From Myxococcus guangdongensis (GTDB lineage Bacteria; Myxococcota; Myxococcia; Myxococcales; Myxococcaceae), in NCBI RefSeq assembly GCF_024198255.1, contig NZ_JAJVKW010000019.1, positions 62,001 to 126,000 of the forward strand: 64,000 nt of DNA, written 5' to 3'. Position 1 is the first letter of the stretch; the number at the start of each line of letters is the position of its first letter. The position numbers and the translations under genes were made by a program. Below, piece after piece: positions 30,301 through 38,919 of this stretch. The notes under the pieces are model-generated. The model had not been told where the DNA came from. It saw nothing but the letters and a program-made list of their open reading frames with translations, and did no database searches.

Positions 30301-30426
30301 CACATGCTCATAACCCCAGGCCCGTACGTCCCGGGGCTCGCCGGCCACGCCGGGGCCCACCTTCCATTCCGCGGAGGCGACCGCGGACACTCCCACGCAG
30401 AGACAGATGAGGATGCCGGCGCGCAC
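27358..30426 (-). CDS. Secreted MYXO-CTERM protein with cadherin/Ig-like and DUF11-like domains
   Basis: 1022 residues. Signal peptide (cleavage after AVASA). The first 350 residues resemble a beta-propeller-like or lectin-like module. Residues about 360-450 have PDPVLIAEGTTRTLDVTATDPDGDAVRVSVD, a cadherin/PKD-type Ig fold, followed by several more beta-sandwich units and a DUF11-like segment (VVVALRNTTACDVTGLRYVEHVEGMDVVPGSV). The C-terminus is a MYXO-CTERM sorting signal: SSCGCSQGGSGA, TM helix, Arg cluster. Such proteins are exported to the surface and processed by myxosortase. Start GTG 30426 has TAGGAG. Last gene of the four-gene secreted operon, 9 bp after the barrel gene. Confidence 0.85.
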   Translation of the reverse strand: MRAGILICLCVGVSAVASAEWKVGPGVAGEPRDVRAWGYEHVALAHSTGADLFENEEQVAFRLLSPAVGTLLTTGGCFAGVHANGTLYGYDNCIPDSKFIPEIPTSTVFEVRRVMQTQSGSSYAAITVDTNEILVLSATPSGTGVLPWNTRILQTSQFKATSVMGVTDTAGAVPHALIQVVGPPNLIYVRGDQRLAEFSVPTSLTALPFLTVDLFATSGPHPVALLGNEDGLFRGQLSAGVPPNDTFQRVTLYESGPVRITSVDVTTEQGSARGTGFGLAVGIDGNGEPVVLGAVPTASAADSGTTWRIHPAFAGASLPVSAPFNQVSCVDPTFCVLTLSNIEPNVIYYSNASAPVFGAIPDPVLIAEGTTRTLDVTATDPDGDAVRVSVDAAQSTLNVSATPRPDAVTLTLTAPEVCEPTTTQLTVFAADGLGTHDRQTTVNVRVENTLGPATPRVQPAQASTTAGGPSRVFTASPGAGLCESVDYVWSSPPGQPVLVPEGNGGRATFVPPEFLCSATGARYTYEVRARDRGQTPSSPTTFSVDVQPWGRPSAPFAPDAVRRFTSGESVEVRPDFLHPCAGTQALPGVQTVWRLADGSTSVPPGLSVRDDAGVAVDLAAPVTARALQVSAEGCVSASLTFSVRNRMSLQDGTVLEGPESLVKVEAAPEPEDVSSASLDLSMQLSGGQDAEARLGTSLRCPGAYALKARMFLESASGAPIASDIVPVPGAWRFTLPAVCSQTPFTVRGELFSEGPTPVEAGRARETFTAQARPVALGELEGEALVARCGQGATARLTQEIPADACGEVSLSWSRESGPALTEDSLSGPSVTLSTRETGLQELVGESVTLRVTASASASGGGQADRVHSVPIVVAPFVDVRHETEASAGQETGLVGVVVALRNTTACDVTGLRYVEHVEGMDVVPGSVRVAGQLLAAQSTEGGFAVEGVSLPAHTESTLTYVARPRLLSSSRFSGEVFLKGVPVSGTLDREPPSSCGCSQGGSGAALFGLLAVARLLRRRREG

Positions 30427-30435
30427 GCGTGACTC

Positions 30436-33400
30436 CTAGTAGGCGAGCTCCGCCCGCAGGTAGAGCCGGTCCTGATTCTCCGACGACTCGGTGGCCAGAC
30501 CCAAGCCGCTGAAGCCCAGCAGTGTGTACCCCACGGCCATCCGGAGTCGCTCATCCATCCGATAGGCCACTTCCGCCCGCACCGCCGTCAGCCGCTCCCC
30601 ATCCAAAGAAGCCGTCCTGCGTGCCGCTTCCGCCGCCACCTCCACGGCGCCCACCACGCGGACGGCCGGACGCACCGTGCCGGTCCACACCCACCGCGAC
30701 GATCCCCGCAACTCACTGCGTCCCGCATGCAGCCCGGCCGCCACGGAGAACCTGTCCCCCAGCCGCACCGCCGGCATCAGCGAGAGGATCTGCAGCGCCC
30801 TGTCTCCGAACGCCGAGCGCGTCCCCGGCAGCAGCTCGCGGGTGACGCCGTAGCGCGCCACCACCAGCCACGGACCGGGCCTCCAGGCCAGCGCCGCGTA
30901 GCCCTCCAGCAGCCGGGCCTCCAGCGCGTCGTCGTTGACGGTGCGCGCGAAGTCCACGCGGCCCGACGCCGTCACGTCGCGCAGCAGCTCGGCCTCCGCC
31001 GCCAGGGCCACCACCGTCTGCAGCCGGTCCACGGCCTCGGCCGCGCCTCGCTCCGGAGTGCCCTTCTCGCGCCGCAGCTCGAAGCGGCCCTCCAGTCGCA
31101 GCCGGCTCAGGAGCAGCTGGCCGAAGACGCCTCCCGCGTCGCGACGCAGCGGCGGGTCCACGTCCAGCAGGCTGCGCACGCCGCGCTCGTAGCGCGCGCC
31201 CACGCTCAAGCCGTCGAGCACCGTCTTCTGGAAGCCCACCGCGCGAGACATGCGCAGGGTGGAGGCGTCATGCAGGCCCACCTCCTCGACGAAGAGCGCG
31301 GTGCCGCTGTCGGGCAGCTCCGTGCGCGCGCCCGTGAGCGTCCGACCCGCGCCGAAGTCCGGCCCGTCGACGTCCACCGAGTAACCGCCGTAGTACACGT
31401 CCGAGCCACGACGCGACTCCACGTTCGCCCAGGCCCGAGGCCCCAGGTCCGGCCCCCACCCGCCGCGCACGTCCACGCGCGTGTCGCGGCCCAGCGCCAC
31501 GTCCACGCCCGCCGCGCTGAACGTGTCATCCACCCGCCCGGGCCCCGCGCCATGCAGCGCCAGCTTCTGCCGGTGGGACGCCTGGAGCCAGAGTCCCTCG
31601 AGCAGACGGTAGCGCCCCGCGACGCCCACGGAGGTCCGGCCGCCCGTCAGCGCCTCGCCCTGCCCGACGACTTCGGCCGCCTTCAATCGGGCGTCGCGGG
31701 CCTCCACGCTCACGCCCCAGTTCGACTCCTCCCAACCCACGCTCGCGCCGACGGTGCTCGCGGAGAAGGGATGGTCGACGAAGGGCTCACGTGGATCCGC
31801 CGACTGACGTCCATCCGCGAGCAGCGACAGACGCAGTCGACCCAGGGGCTGACGCACCCGCAGCGCCAGTTGCTGGAAGCGCGCCGCGTCCAGGTGCGCG
31901 CCGTCCGAGAAGCCCCGCGCGCGCCAGCGATAGGACGCGTCCACGGTGCCGTCACCGGAGAACCCCGGACCGCGCAGCCGCAGGCCCAGCGCCTCGCCGC
32001 CCGTCGCGATGGCGCCCGTCGGGCGCAGGTAGCTCAACCCTCCATCATCCGAGACCCCGAAGAGCCCCGCGCTGACCGCGGAGCCGCGACTGGAAGCACC
32101 CTCCGCCTCCAGCGAGTAGCCACCGACACGCGCCGAGGCCCGGCCGGAGTAGAGCGTGTAGGGACGCCCCTCGCCGCGCCCCTCCCGCACCGCGGCGAGC
32201 CCCACGCGGGCGCCCTTCCACTCGGCCCACAGCTCGCCACCGCCGGAGTCCTCGGTGTCCATGGAGCGCAGCGCCGCGTAGTCCGCGACGAGCACCGGCT
32301 CCGGCGCCTGCGTCACCATGTCCGTTCGGAAGAAGGTGTCGCTCGCGAGGAACGACAGCGGCCGGGCCAACAGGATGCGGCCCGCGAAGTAGTCGATGTC
32401 GTAGTCGCGACCTCGCACCAGGTGCCGCTCCGCCAGCGGCAGGCCCGTGACGCCGTCGCGCACCTCCACGCGCAAGAGCTCCGAGCCCTCCGCCACCGAC
32501 ACCGCGCCCAGGTAGTAGAGGCTGCCGCCCGTGGCGCGAAGCTCCTCGTGCGCGGGCACCGCGGCGAGCCCTCGCGTCGGGTCCGTGAGGCTCCCGCCGA
32601 ACGCGTCCACGCCGGCGCGGAACGCCCCATCGCGCGAGTCCGCGGACGTCGCCAGCTCCGCGTACGGGCCGAAGAGCGGCCGGTGGTAGCGGCCCACCTC
32701 GCGGTCCTGCACCAGCGCGCGATAGGTGCCCAGACCCGCGCGGCCATGCTCCGCGTGCCGGGCCTCGACGCGCAGACGCGCCTCGGTGGCGTTCGGCGTC
32801 ACCGACACCGAATCATCGCCCCACTCCGCCGGCGAGAAGTCCGGGTCCGCCACGCGGTCGAAGCGCTCGGGCACCCGGGGACGCAGCCAGTCCGGGAGCT
32901 CCGCGCCGCGCAGCGTGCGTGCATCCGTGTCGCGCAGGTCCACCTCGCCCACCACGTCCACGGGCCCCAGGCGCAGCTCGGCGTGCGCGGAGCCGCGCCC
33001 TCGCAGCTGCCAGTCGCTGTTCCCCGGCGCGAAGGACACCTCGACATCGAGCAGGGCCACCGCGAAGGGCCGCGCCTCCGCCTGGATGTCCAGCACCAGC
33101 TCGCGCTCGCTCGCGCCCGGAGGGGCCAGGACCAACGGCACGGAGTTGAGGCCCGGCGACAGCGTCACGGGGAGCTCCACCCAACCCTCGGGCCCCACGA
33201 ACAGGGGCTCGCTCCCGGCGCCGCGCACCAGCGTCCCCTCGCGGGCCTCGACCTTCATGCGCGAGACGCCGGTGGCCGCGCGCTCCTCACGCGCCGCGGG
33301 CAGCCGCACCGAGCCCAGCAGCTCCAGGGCCCTGGGCACCACCAACCAGCCCTCGGAGCGCTGCACGACATCGATGCGCTGGCGATACAGGCGCACCGAG

Positions 33401-34047
33401 CCGTCCGGCGCCGCCGCGGTGATGGTCAGCTCGTTGTCGCCCGCGATGAGTGGAACCCGCGCGCTCCAACCACCCCGCTCATCCACCTGCGCATCCGTGG
33501 AGCCCACGCGCACGCGGTCCCCCACCGACGCCTGCCCCGCCACCCGGAACAGCACCGCGCCCTCGCCGGACGCGACGCTCGCCACGGGCGGCGCTCGCTC
33601 GAAGGACAGCCCCAACGCCGACGCCGACGAGGGCCGCGTGCGCACCGCGAAGTCCTGGAGGACGACGGCGCCCCACGGCACCTCCACCGTGGCGGCCTCC
33701 GGCGTCACCTGGCTCGTCGCCGGCAACGAGCGGGCATCCACCTTGAGCCGATGACGCCCCGGCCGCAGGTGCAGCCCCCGCGTGACATCCGGCACGCGAG
33801 CATCCACGCCGGTGATGTGGAAGCGCCCTTTCGAATCGGTGAGCACCTCACGCCCCGTCGTCAGCACCAGCCGCACCTGCGCGAGGCCGGGCTCATCCGC
33901 GCCGCAGCGCCCGTCCCCATCCGTGTCCTGGCACACGCGCCCGGCGATGGTCGACGCGAGCGACGGCACGTCCATCGGCGTGCCCTGCGCTCGGGCAAGG
34001 CCCGCCCAGAACAACACCAGCAGGAGGCCCAGGCCCGAGCGTCTCAC
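30436..34047 (-). CDS. Large outer-membrane beta-barrel protein with N-terminal SdrD/Ig-like domains
   Basis: 1203 residues. Signal peptide (cleavage after GLARA). The N-terminus has an SdrD/B-like unit (AGRVCQDTDGDGRCGADEPGLAQVRLVL with DSKGRFHITGV), then several Ig-like sandwiches to about 480. From about 500 onward the sequence is long amphipathic strands rich in Gly, Tyr and Arg with turns, ending in LYLRAELAY, a C-terminal aromatic barrel signal. I infer a barrel of 20 or more strands. Start GTG 34047 overlaps the upstream stop (GTGA). Conserved neighbours suggest it is the membrane core of the operon; transport or surface display is inference. Confidence 0.8.
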   Translation of the reverse strand: MRRSGLGLLLVLFWAGLARAQGTPMDVPSLASTIAGRVCQDTDGDGRCGADEPGLAQVRLVLTTGREVLTDSKGRFHITGVDARVPDVTRGLHLRPGRHRLKVDARSLPATSQVTPEAATVEVPWGAVVLQDFAVRTRPSSASALGLSFERAPPVASVASGEGAVLFRVAGQASVGDRVRVGSTDAQVDERGGWSARVPLIAGDNELTITAAAPDGSVRLYRQRIDVVQRSEGWLVVPRALELLGSVRLPAAREERAATGVSRMKVEAREGTLVRGAGSEPLFVGPEGWVELPVTLSPGLNSVPLVLAPPGASERELVLDIQAEARPFAVALLDVEVSFAPGNSDWQLRGRGSAHAELRLGPVDVVGEVDLRDTDARTLRGAELPDWLRPRVPERFDRVADPDFSPAEWGDDSVSVTPNATEARLRVEARHAEHGRAGLGTYRALVQDREVGRYHRPLFGPYAELATSADSRDGAFRAGVDAFGGSLTDPTRGLAAVPAHEELRATGGSLYYLGAVSVAEGSELLRVEVRDGVTGLPLAERHLVRGRDYDIDYFAGRILLARPLSFLASDTFFRTDMVTQAPEPVLVADYAALRSMDTEDSGGGELWAEWKGARVGLAAVREGRGEGRPYTLYSGRASARVGGYSLEAEGASSRGSAVSAGLFGVSDDGGLSYLRPTGAIATGGEALGLRLRGPGFSGDGTVDASYRWRARGFSDGAHLDAARFQQLALRVRQPLGRLRLSLLADGRQSADPREPFVDHPFSASTVGASVGWEESNWGVSVEARDARLKAAEVVGQGEALTGGRTSVGVAGRYRLLEGLWLQASHRQKLALHGAGPGRVDDTFSAAGVDVALGRDTRVDVRGGWGPDLGPRAWANVESRRGSDVYYGGYSVDVDGPDFGAGRTLTGARTELPDSGTALFVEEVGLHDASTLRMSRAVGFQKTVLDGLSVGARYERGVRSLLDVDPPLRRDAGGVFGQLLLSRLRLEGRFELRREKGTPERGAAEAVDRLQTVVALAAEAELLRDVTASGRVDFARTVNDDALEARLLEGYAALAWRPGPWLVVARYGVTRELLPGTRSAFGDRALQILSLMPAVRLGDRFSVAAGLHAGRSELRGSSRWVWTGTVRPAVRVVGAVEVAAEAARRTASLDGERLTAVRAEVAYRMDERLRMAVGYTLLGFSGLGLATESSENQDRLYLRAELAY

Positions 34048-36050
34048 GGTCGTACCTCGGCCAGCGCCGTGACGCCGGTCTCCACATCCGCCACGGAGAC
34101 ACTCACGGGAGCCGCCGCGCGCACCGTGAACGACGTGCGGCCCTCGCGGACCTGCTCCGCTTCACGCGCGCCATCCGACAGCGAGACATGCACCCGCCGC
34201 CCCTCGAGCGTCTGTCCCTTCGCGTCCTCCAGCCAGTACGTCACGCGCGCGCCATCCACGAGGAGCCGCACGTTGACGGGCACCTCGGGCGCCACGCGCA
34301 CCGTCTGCGTCAGCGGCTCGGGCACCAGGGGCGAATCCAACGGATACGCCTGTCCGTCCTTCGTGAGGACATGGAGCGTGCGCACCAGCCCCGTCCACAC
34401 GCCGTGCGCCACCACGTGCGCGCCCGGCGCCAACACGCCCAGGGACACGGTGCCATCCGGCCCCGTCGTCAGCGGATGTCCATCCACGCGCAGCGGCTGC
34501 GAGGGCACCGGCTGGTCCGCGAGGTCGGACACGCCCGCGAACAGCTTTCCGCCGCGAGACCACACCGCGATGCGCGCGGGCTCGCTGCCCAACGGCCCCC
34601 AGGCCCGCGCACGCAGCGTCACCGACTCCTCCCCACCCGAAGCTGGCGGAGACCACGCGCCCACGAAGTGCCCCGGCGAGGTCTCCTGCGCCACGGAGAA
34701 CTCACCCTCGGGCGCGTCCAGCGCCAGCATCACGCCGGGACGCGGCCGGCCGAGCGCGTCCCGCACCCCCACCGTCACGTCCACGCGCGAGCCTCGGTGT
34801 ACGAGCGAGTCGGCCACGGACATCGTCAACTCCGACGCGGGCCCCTGCGCGAGCTGGAGCGCCAGACTCTCCTTGGAGCCCGCGCCACGCTGAGGCCACG
34901 CCGCCTCGATGCGCTCGTCATCCGCCAGCGTCTGGGGCGCGGTGTAGAGCCACTCCAGCATGCCGCCCGCCGCGCGGGTGCCACCCGACAGGGTTCCCCG
35001 CCGGGCCTGCGCCGTGACCTTCGCGTCCTCCACCGGCTTGCCCAAGGGGTCACTCGTCGCGCACACCAACCGCGCTCGCGACACCCCATCCGCTGGCAGG
35101 CGCTGCGGCTGGAGCACACACGCCAGTCCATCCGTGGGAGGCAGGTTCAGGTCGATGCTCTCCCGACGCACGTTGCCCGCCCGGTCCACCACGCTCCCCT
35201 TGCCGAAGCGATGTCCCGGCGGCACGACGATGGGCAACCGGAAGCGCCCATCCGGCCCCGCCGTCACCGGACCGAAACTCTCACCGGCGATTTCGATGGA
35301 GATGCGCGCGTCCTTCTCCGTCGTGCCCGGCAGGTTCACCGACGCGGCCAGCGGCACCAGCACACGGCCATAGGCGCCATGCACGGACTGCGGACTGGGC
35401 CACGCGGAGAACGCGACGAGGATGGCCACCTCCGGATAGCGCGTGTCCGGCAGGATGTATCGCGCGCGATACATGCCGGGCTCCACCCGCTCCAGGTCCG
35501 CCACCCGCCCCGTGCTCACGCGCACCACGGGCGGCGCGCCGCTGTCATCGGCCGTGCCGTCCGGCCGCAGCAGCTTCACCGTGAGCCGAGCCTCCTTGTC
35601 GCGCCCCTTCACCGGCGCGGCGGGCTCCAGCGCCAGTTGCACCTCGGTGGCCGGCGGCCCCAACACGAAGCGCGCCTGCGTCTCCAGTCCATCCACCTTC
35701 GCGCGCACCACCACGTCGCGAGCCCCCGGACGCGGCACCACGACATAGGTGCCCAGCGGCGGCTGCGCGACACCAGGACGAAGCTCAGCGCTCTCGGCTG
35801 TCACCACCGGCTTGCCCACCCACGGCACGGGCGTACCCGAGGCGTCCCTGCGCACCAGCGCCAAGGGGAAACCATCGGGCGTCACCGCCGAAGACGGTCC
35901 AAGCAGCTCGAGCGTGTCGGCCCAGGCCGAGGAAGCGCACACGCATAGCAGCAGGAGAACTGGGGGATGAAAACGGTTCAGGACGCACGGAAGTCTACAG
36001 GCTGCTTCCCCTTCGCCGAAGTTCCTTCCGCGAAACCAACACCGGCTCAC
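34044..36050 (-). CDS. Secreted multi-Ig-like protein
   Basis: 668 residues from GTG 36050. A hydrophobic signal (LLLLCVCASSAWA) begins about 30 residues in, so translation may start later; in-frame CTG 35981 would give a tidier signal peptide but is a rare start. The mature protein is a chain of beta-sandwich units with big_1/invasin-like motifs (PADGVSRARLVCATSDPLGKPV; SVADSLVHRGSRVDVTVGVRDALGRP). No catalytic motif. The 5' end overlaps the upstream gene by 56 bp if GTG is used, and the 3' end overlaps the barrel gene by 4 bp, so translation is coupled through the operon. Confidence 0.75.
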   Translation of the reverse strand: MSRCWFRGRNFGEGEAACRLPCVLNRFHPPVLLLLCVCASSAWADTLELLGPSSAVTPDGFPLALVRRDASGTPVPWVGKPVVTAESAELRPGVAQPPLGTYVVVPRPGARDVVVRAKVDGLETQARFVLGPPATEVQLALEPAAPVKGRDKEARLTVKLLRPDGTADDSGAPPVVRVSTGRVADLERVEPGMYRARYILPDTRYPEVAILVAFSAWPSPQSVHGAYGRVLVPLAASVNLPGTTEKDARISIEIAGESFGPVTAGPDGRFRLPIVVPPGHRFGKGSVVDRAGNVRRESIDLNLPPTDGLACVLQPQRLPADGVSRARLVCATSDPLGKPVEDAKVTAQARRGTLSGGTRAAGGMLEWLYTAPQTLADDERIEAAWPQRGAGSKESLALQLAQGPASELTMSVADSLVHRGSRVDVTVGVRDALGRPRPGVMLALDAPEGEFSVAQETSPGHFVGAWSPPASGGEESVTLRARAWGPLGSEPARIAVWSRGGKLFAGVSDLADQPVPSQPLRVDGHPLTTGPDGTVSLGVLAPGAHVVAHGVWTGLVRTLHVLTKDGQAYPLDSPLVPEPLTQTVRVAPEVPVNVRLLVDGARVTYWLEDAKGQTLEGRRVHVSLSDGAREAEQVREGRTSFTVRAAAPVSVSVADVETGVTALAEVRP

Positions 36051-37668
36051 GCCGAGGACGCGCCAGCCACCACGCCAACAGCATCAGCCCCACCGCCCCC
36101 GACGTGGTTCCGCTCGTACTGCACCCGAAGCCCCGCGCGTCGTCGTCCGACTCGAAGGTCAGGGATGACACCCCACTCACCTCGAGGGAAATCGGTGTGA
36201 TGGCCTGCCCGGGGACCTGCTGCGAGCCCGCCGGCGACACCGTCGCGCCACACTCCGACGCGGTGCCGTACACACGGATGCGGAATGAGCTTCCTGGATT
36301 TCCGGAGATCAGCGCGGCGAGCCAGGTATTACCGCCGAGCGTGACGTCACGCGCCACGAGCGCCACGGTGGGCTTGAAACGGGACGGGTCGACAATCTCG
36401 CGTCCATCCAACCACACCCAACCGGACGTGGCGCGCTCGCCGCTGTAACCATTGTCGACACACATCACCCCGGCGCCCTTGCCGTGGAAGCCCAGCGAGA
36501 CGGCGTTGGGTTGTCCCGTGGTGCGCGCCACCTCCAGCGCGGCCAGCAGCGGCGTCTTGCCGGGCTGCTTGCACACCTCCTCGGCGGTCCGCGACGGCGT
36601 GGGCGAAGCCGTCGGCGCGACGTCGCACGGGCCATCGCGTGGGAGCTGGAAGGTGAAGCTGTGCACGTTGAAGTCACCGTTCTTCGACACCGTCCACACC
36701 ACGCGCACGGTGCCGTCGTCGGACACGCTCAAGTCGTTGAGGTTCTCGTTGTCCGGTGAGTTGGTGAGTTGGTACAGCGTCTGCGTGTCGATGTCGTACA
36801 GCGCGATGTCGAAGTCGCCCTTGGCCGGATCCCTCCGCTCGAAGGCGATCAACGAGCCGCTGATGCTGGGGTTCGCATCCAGGCCCGGGAGCGCGAGCCG
36901 CTGCTCGGTGCCACCGTTCACCGGCTTCCAGTAGATGTCCCGGTCCGACACACCGTCGACGGTGCGCGTGCTCGCGTAGACGACGAGATCCCCGTTGGTG
37001 TCCGGCTGGGACTCCTCACCCTCGCTGCCGGTGAGCGCCTGCGAGTAGAAGGCGTCGCCCTCCCGCCGCGCGCGCCAGATGTCGCACTGCAGCCCCTCCG
37101 CGTTGCACTTGGCCCAGACCACCGTCTTGCCATCCGGCGCCACCGCGGGCGTGCGGTCCAGCATCCGGTCATCGGTGAGCCGGGTGAGCGTGCCCTGGTC
37201 CAGATCGTAGAGCGCGATTTCAGGCTCGAGCGTGCTGCCGGTGAAGCCGAAGTCCTGCCACGCCACCGTGCGTCCGCCGATCACCGCCGCCCTGCGGCTG
37301 CTGCCCGGCTGGGGCGCCAGCTCCTTCGCCGGCAGCCCCGCGCCCACCTGGTACGTGTAGATGGCGCTGGAGGTGCTGACGCGGGTGAAGACCACCGTGT
37401 CCCCGCTGATGTCCGACACGAAGTCGAACGCGCCGTCGTTGGGGATGGCCGCGTCCTCGCCGGTCACCAGGTCGTGGTAGCGGATCTCGCTGCGGCCGCC
37501 GGACTCGTTCGTGTAGGCGACCAGCGCGCCGCTCACGTGCGGGTCCGTCTGGTCTCCGGGGCTGTCGTTCACCACCTTGGCGAACCCGGACAGCGTTCCG
37601 ACTTCAGGGGTGGCGGCAGGGGCTAAGGCAGGGAGCAGGCACGTCACGAGGGACAGAGCGCGCAGCAT
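35995..37668 (-). CDS. TolB-like/PD40 beta-propeller protein with MYXO-CTERM-like end
   Basis: 557 residues. ATG 37668 with AAGGTGG upstream starts a signal peptide (cleavage after PALAPAA). Residues about 20-350 hold PD40/WD40-like propeller blades (SGALVAYTNESGGRSEIRYHDL; VAPDGKTVVWAKCN; SGSLIAFERRDPAKGDFDIALYDID). The next 170 residues form a Cys-containing beta domain. The end, GFGCSTSGTTSGAVGL plus hydrophobic helix plus ARPRR, fits the MYXO-CTERM pattern, though 15 further residues follow the Arg cluster. First gene of the secreted operon that runs to 27358. Confidence 0.8.
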   Translation of the reverse strand: MLRALSLVTCLLPALAPAATPEVGTLSGFAKVVNDSPGDQTDPHVSGALVAYTNESGGRSEIRYHDLVTGEDAAIPNDGAFDFVSDISGDTVVFTRVSTSSAIYTYQVGAGLPAKELAPQPGSSRRAAVIGGRTVAWQDFGFTGSTLEPEIALYDLDQGTLTRLTDDRMLDRTPAVAPDGKTVVWAKCNAEGLQCDIWRARREGDAFYSQALTGSEGEESQPDTNGDLVVYASTRTVDGVSDRDIYWKPVNGGTEQRLALPGLDANPSISGSLIAFERRDPAKGDFDIALYDIDTQTLYQLTNSPDNENLNDLSVSDDGTVRVVWTVSKNGDFNVHSFTFQLPRDGPCDVAPTASPTPSRTAEEVCKQPGKTPLLAALEVARTTGQPNAVSLGFHGKGAGVMCVDNGYSGERATSGWVWLDGREIVDPSRFKPTVALVARDVTLGGNTWLAALISGNPGSSFRIRVYGTASECGATVSPAGSQQVPGQAITPISLEVSGVSSLTFESDDDARGFGCSTSGTTSGAVGLMLLAWWLARPRREPVLVSRKELRRRGSSL

Positions 37669-37845
37669 CGGAAACCACCTTCCCGGAAGGACGCTGGAAC
37701 GACAGACCCATGCCCGCACAAGGCAGCAGTGGGCCCGGAGTCCTCCCCGGAGCTGGTTCCCCACGGCAACCACGGCCGGCCTTGCTTCGGGCCCCGCGGC
37801 TTTGCGCACCAAGGCTTTCGCCCAGGATTGCCCTTGAACAGGAAT

Positions 37846-37862
37846 GACTTCGCGGCGAAGTC
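37846..37862. promoter_or_regulatory. Perfect 8+1+8 inverted repeat
   Basis: GACTTCGC-G-GCGAAGTC in the 249-bp gap between the FecR-like gene and the start of the secreted operon. It could be a terminator for the FecR gene (56 bp past its stop, no long T-run) or an operator for the operon. Confidence 0.35.
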
Positions 37863-37917
37863 TAGGGAGACCCCCTGCCAGGGGTCAAGCCGACCGCCCG
37901 CCAGGACGCTCGGGGTT

Positions 37918-38883
37918 TCAGGGGCTTGAATCGTTCGCCTGATTCCAGATGTCCGAGTCCGTCTTCAACGGTGGCGGGCGCGTGTCGACGATGACCTCGG
38001 CCTTCTCGCGTTGCTCGACACGTCCGACGCCCACCGCCCGCACGTCCACGGTGTTGGCGCCCTCGCGCAGCTTCACCTTGCGCTCGAAGCGTCCCTCCGC
38101 GTCGGCGAGCACGCGCACGTCGTTCACCTGCACGCGGCTGCCCGGCGTCGTCTGTCCCCGCACGAGCAGCTCCTTCTCGCGGCGCGTGCGCTCGGAGGGC
38201 CAGTCCACCTTGAGCAACAGGCTGGTGGGGATGGCCGCGGGCTCGGACGGCGCCTGTCCGGGACGCACCACGGACTGCTGGCCCGCACGGACGATGACGA
38301 CCTTGCCCTGCCCCAGCAGCGTGACCTCACCCTCGCGCGTGCCCACGGCCACGGTGCCCTGGCCGTTGTTGCTCATCGTGAAGGCACCGGACTCGTGCAG
38401 CGTGGCCACCGCGTCGCTCTGCGCGGCCTTCACCTCGAAGGTGTGACGCTTGCCAGGGCGCACCACCGCGGTCGCCATACCGGTGGCGAGCAACAGGCGG
38501 GAGGCGGACTTGGTCAGGTCCTCCACGGACACCTCGGTGCCCGGCTCCATGCGGAACTCCACCGCCTCGCCGCCGATGAGCACGGCGTAGGAGCCGTCCT
38601 CCGTGCGCACCTTGTCGTGACGCCGCAGCGCCATGCCCACGGACGCCTTGCGCCACGCGCCGCTGCCCTCCTTCACCTCCACCGTGCCGGTGACTTCGGT
38701 GAGCTCCAGCTCCATCGCCTTCTCCACCACGGGCGCCGCCACGGGGATGACGGGCGGCGGCGGAGGCGGCGGCGCGGGGGGCTGGCGCAGGAAGAGGAAC
38801 CAGCCCAGCGGCAGGGCCGCGAGAATCAGCACGAGGCCGACGTAGAAGGGCGTCTGGCGCCGATGGGAGCGGGGCTCGGCCAT
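37918..38883 (-). CDS. FecR-domain membrane protein
   Basis: 321 residues. One N-terminal TM helix (FYVGLVLILAALPLGWFLFL), a run of Pro, then a FecR domain (VTGTVEVKEGSGAWRKASVGMALRRHDKVRTEDGSYAVL...EFRMEPGTEVSV) and a second beta sandwich near the C-terminus (LLVRGQTTPGSRVQVNDVRV..AEGRFERKVKLREGANTVDVRA), as in Glucodextranase_B-like modules. The ATG has a perfect AGGAGG. In other bacteria FecR proteins relay signals to ECF sigma factors, but no sigma gene is nearby; here it follows two sensor kinase genes by 36 bp and probably belongs to their operon. Confidence 0.8.
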   Translation of the reverse strand: MAEPRSHRRQTPFYVGLVLILAALPLGWFLFLRQPPAPPPPPPPVIPVAAPVVEKAMELELTEVTGTVEVKEGSGAWRKASVGMALRRHDKVRTEDGSYAVLIGGEAVEFRMEPGTEVSVEDLTKSASRLLLATGMATAVVRPGKRHTFEVKAAQSDAVATLHESGAFTMSNNGQGTVAVGTREGEVTLLGQGKVVIVRAGQQSVVRPGQAPSEPAAIPTSLLLKVDWPSERTRREKELLVRGQTTPGSRVQVNDVRVLADAEGRFERKVKLREGANTVDVRAVGVGRVEQREKAEVIVDTRPPPLKTDSDIWNQANDSSP

Positions 38884-38919
38884 GGAGTCCTCCTAGCTAT
38901 CACAGCCGGCGTGGGATGC

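Noticed and set aside
30727-34893. Plus-strand frame of 1388 codons opposite the barrel and Ig genes
   Set aside because: Composition is dominated by Arg, His, Ala and Gln, typical of the antisense of GC-rich genes; the minus-strand proteins have signal peptides and recognisable domains.
35970-35990. GTTCAGG near 35976 as a second LexA box
   Set aside because: The left half does not match the consensus, and the site is inside a coding region.
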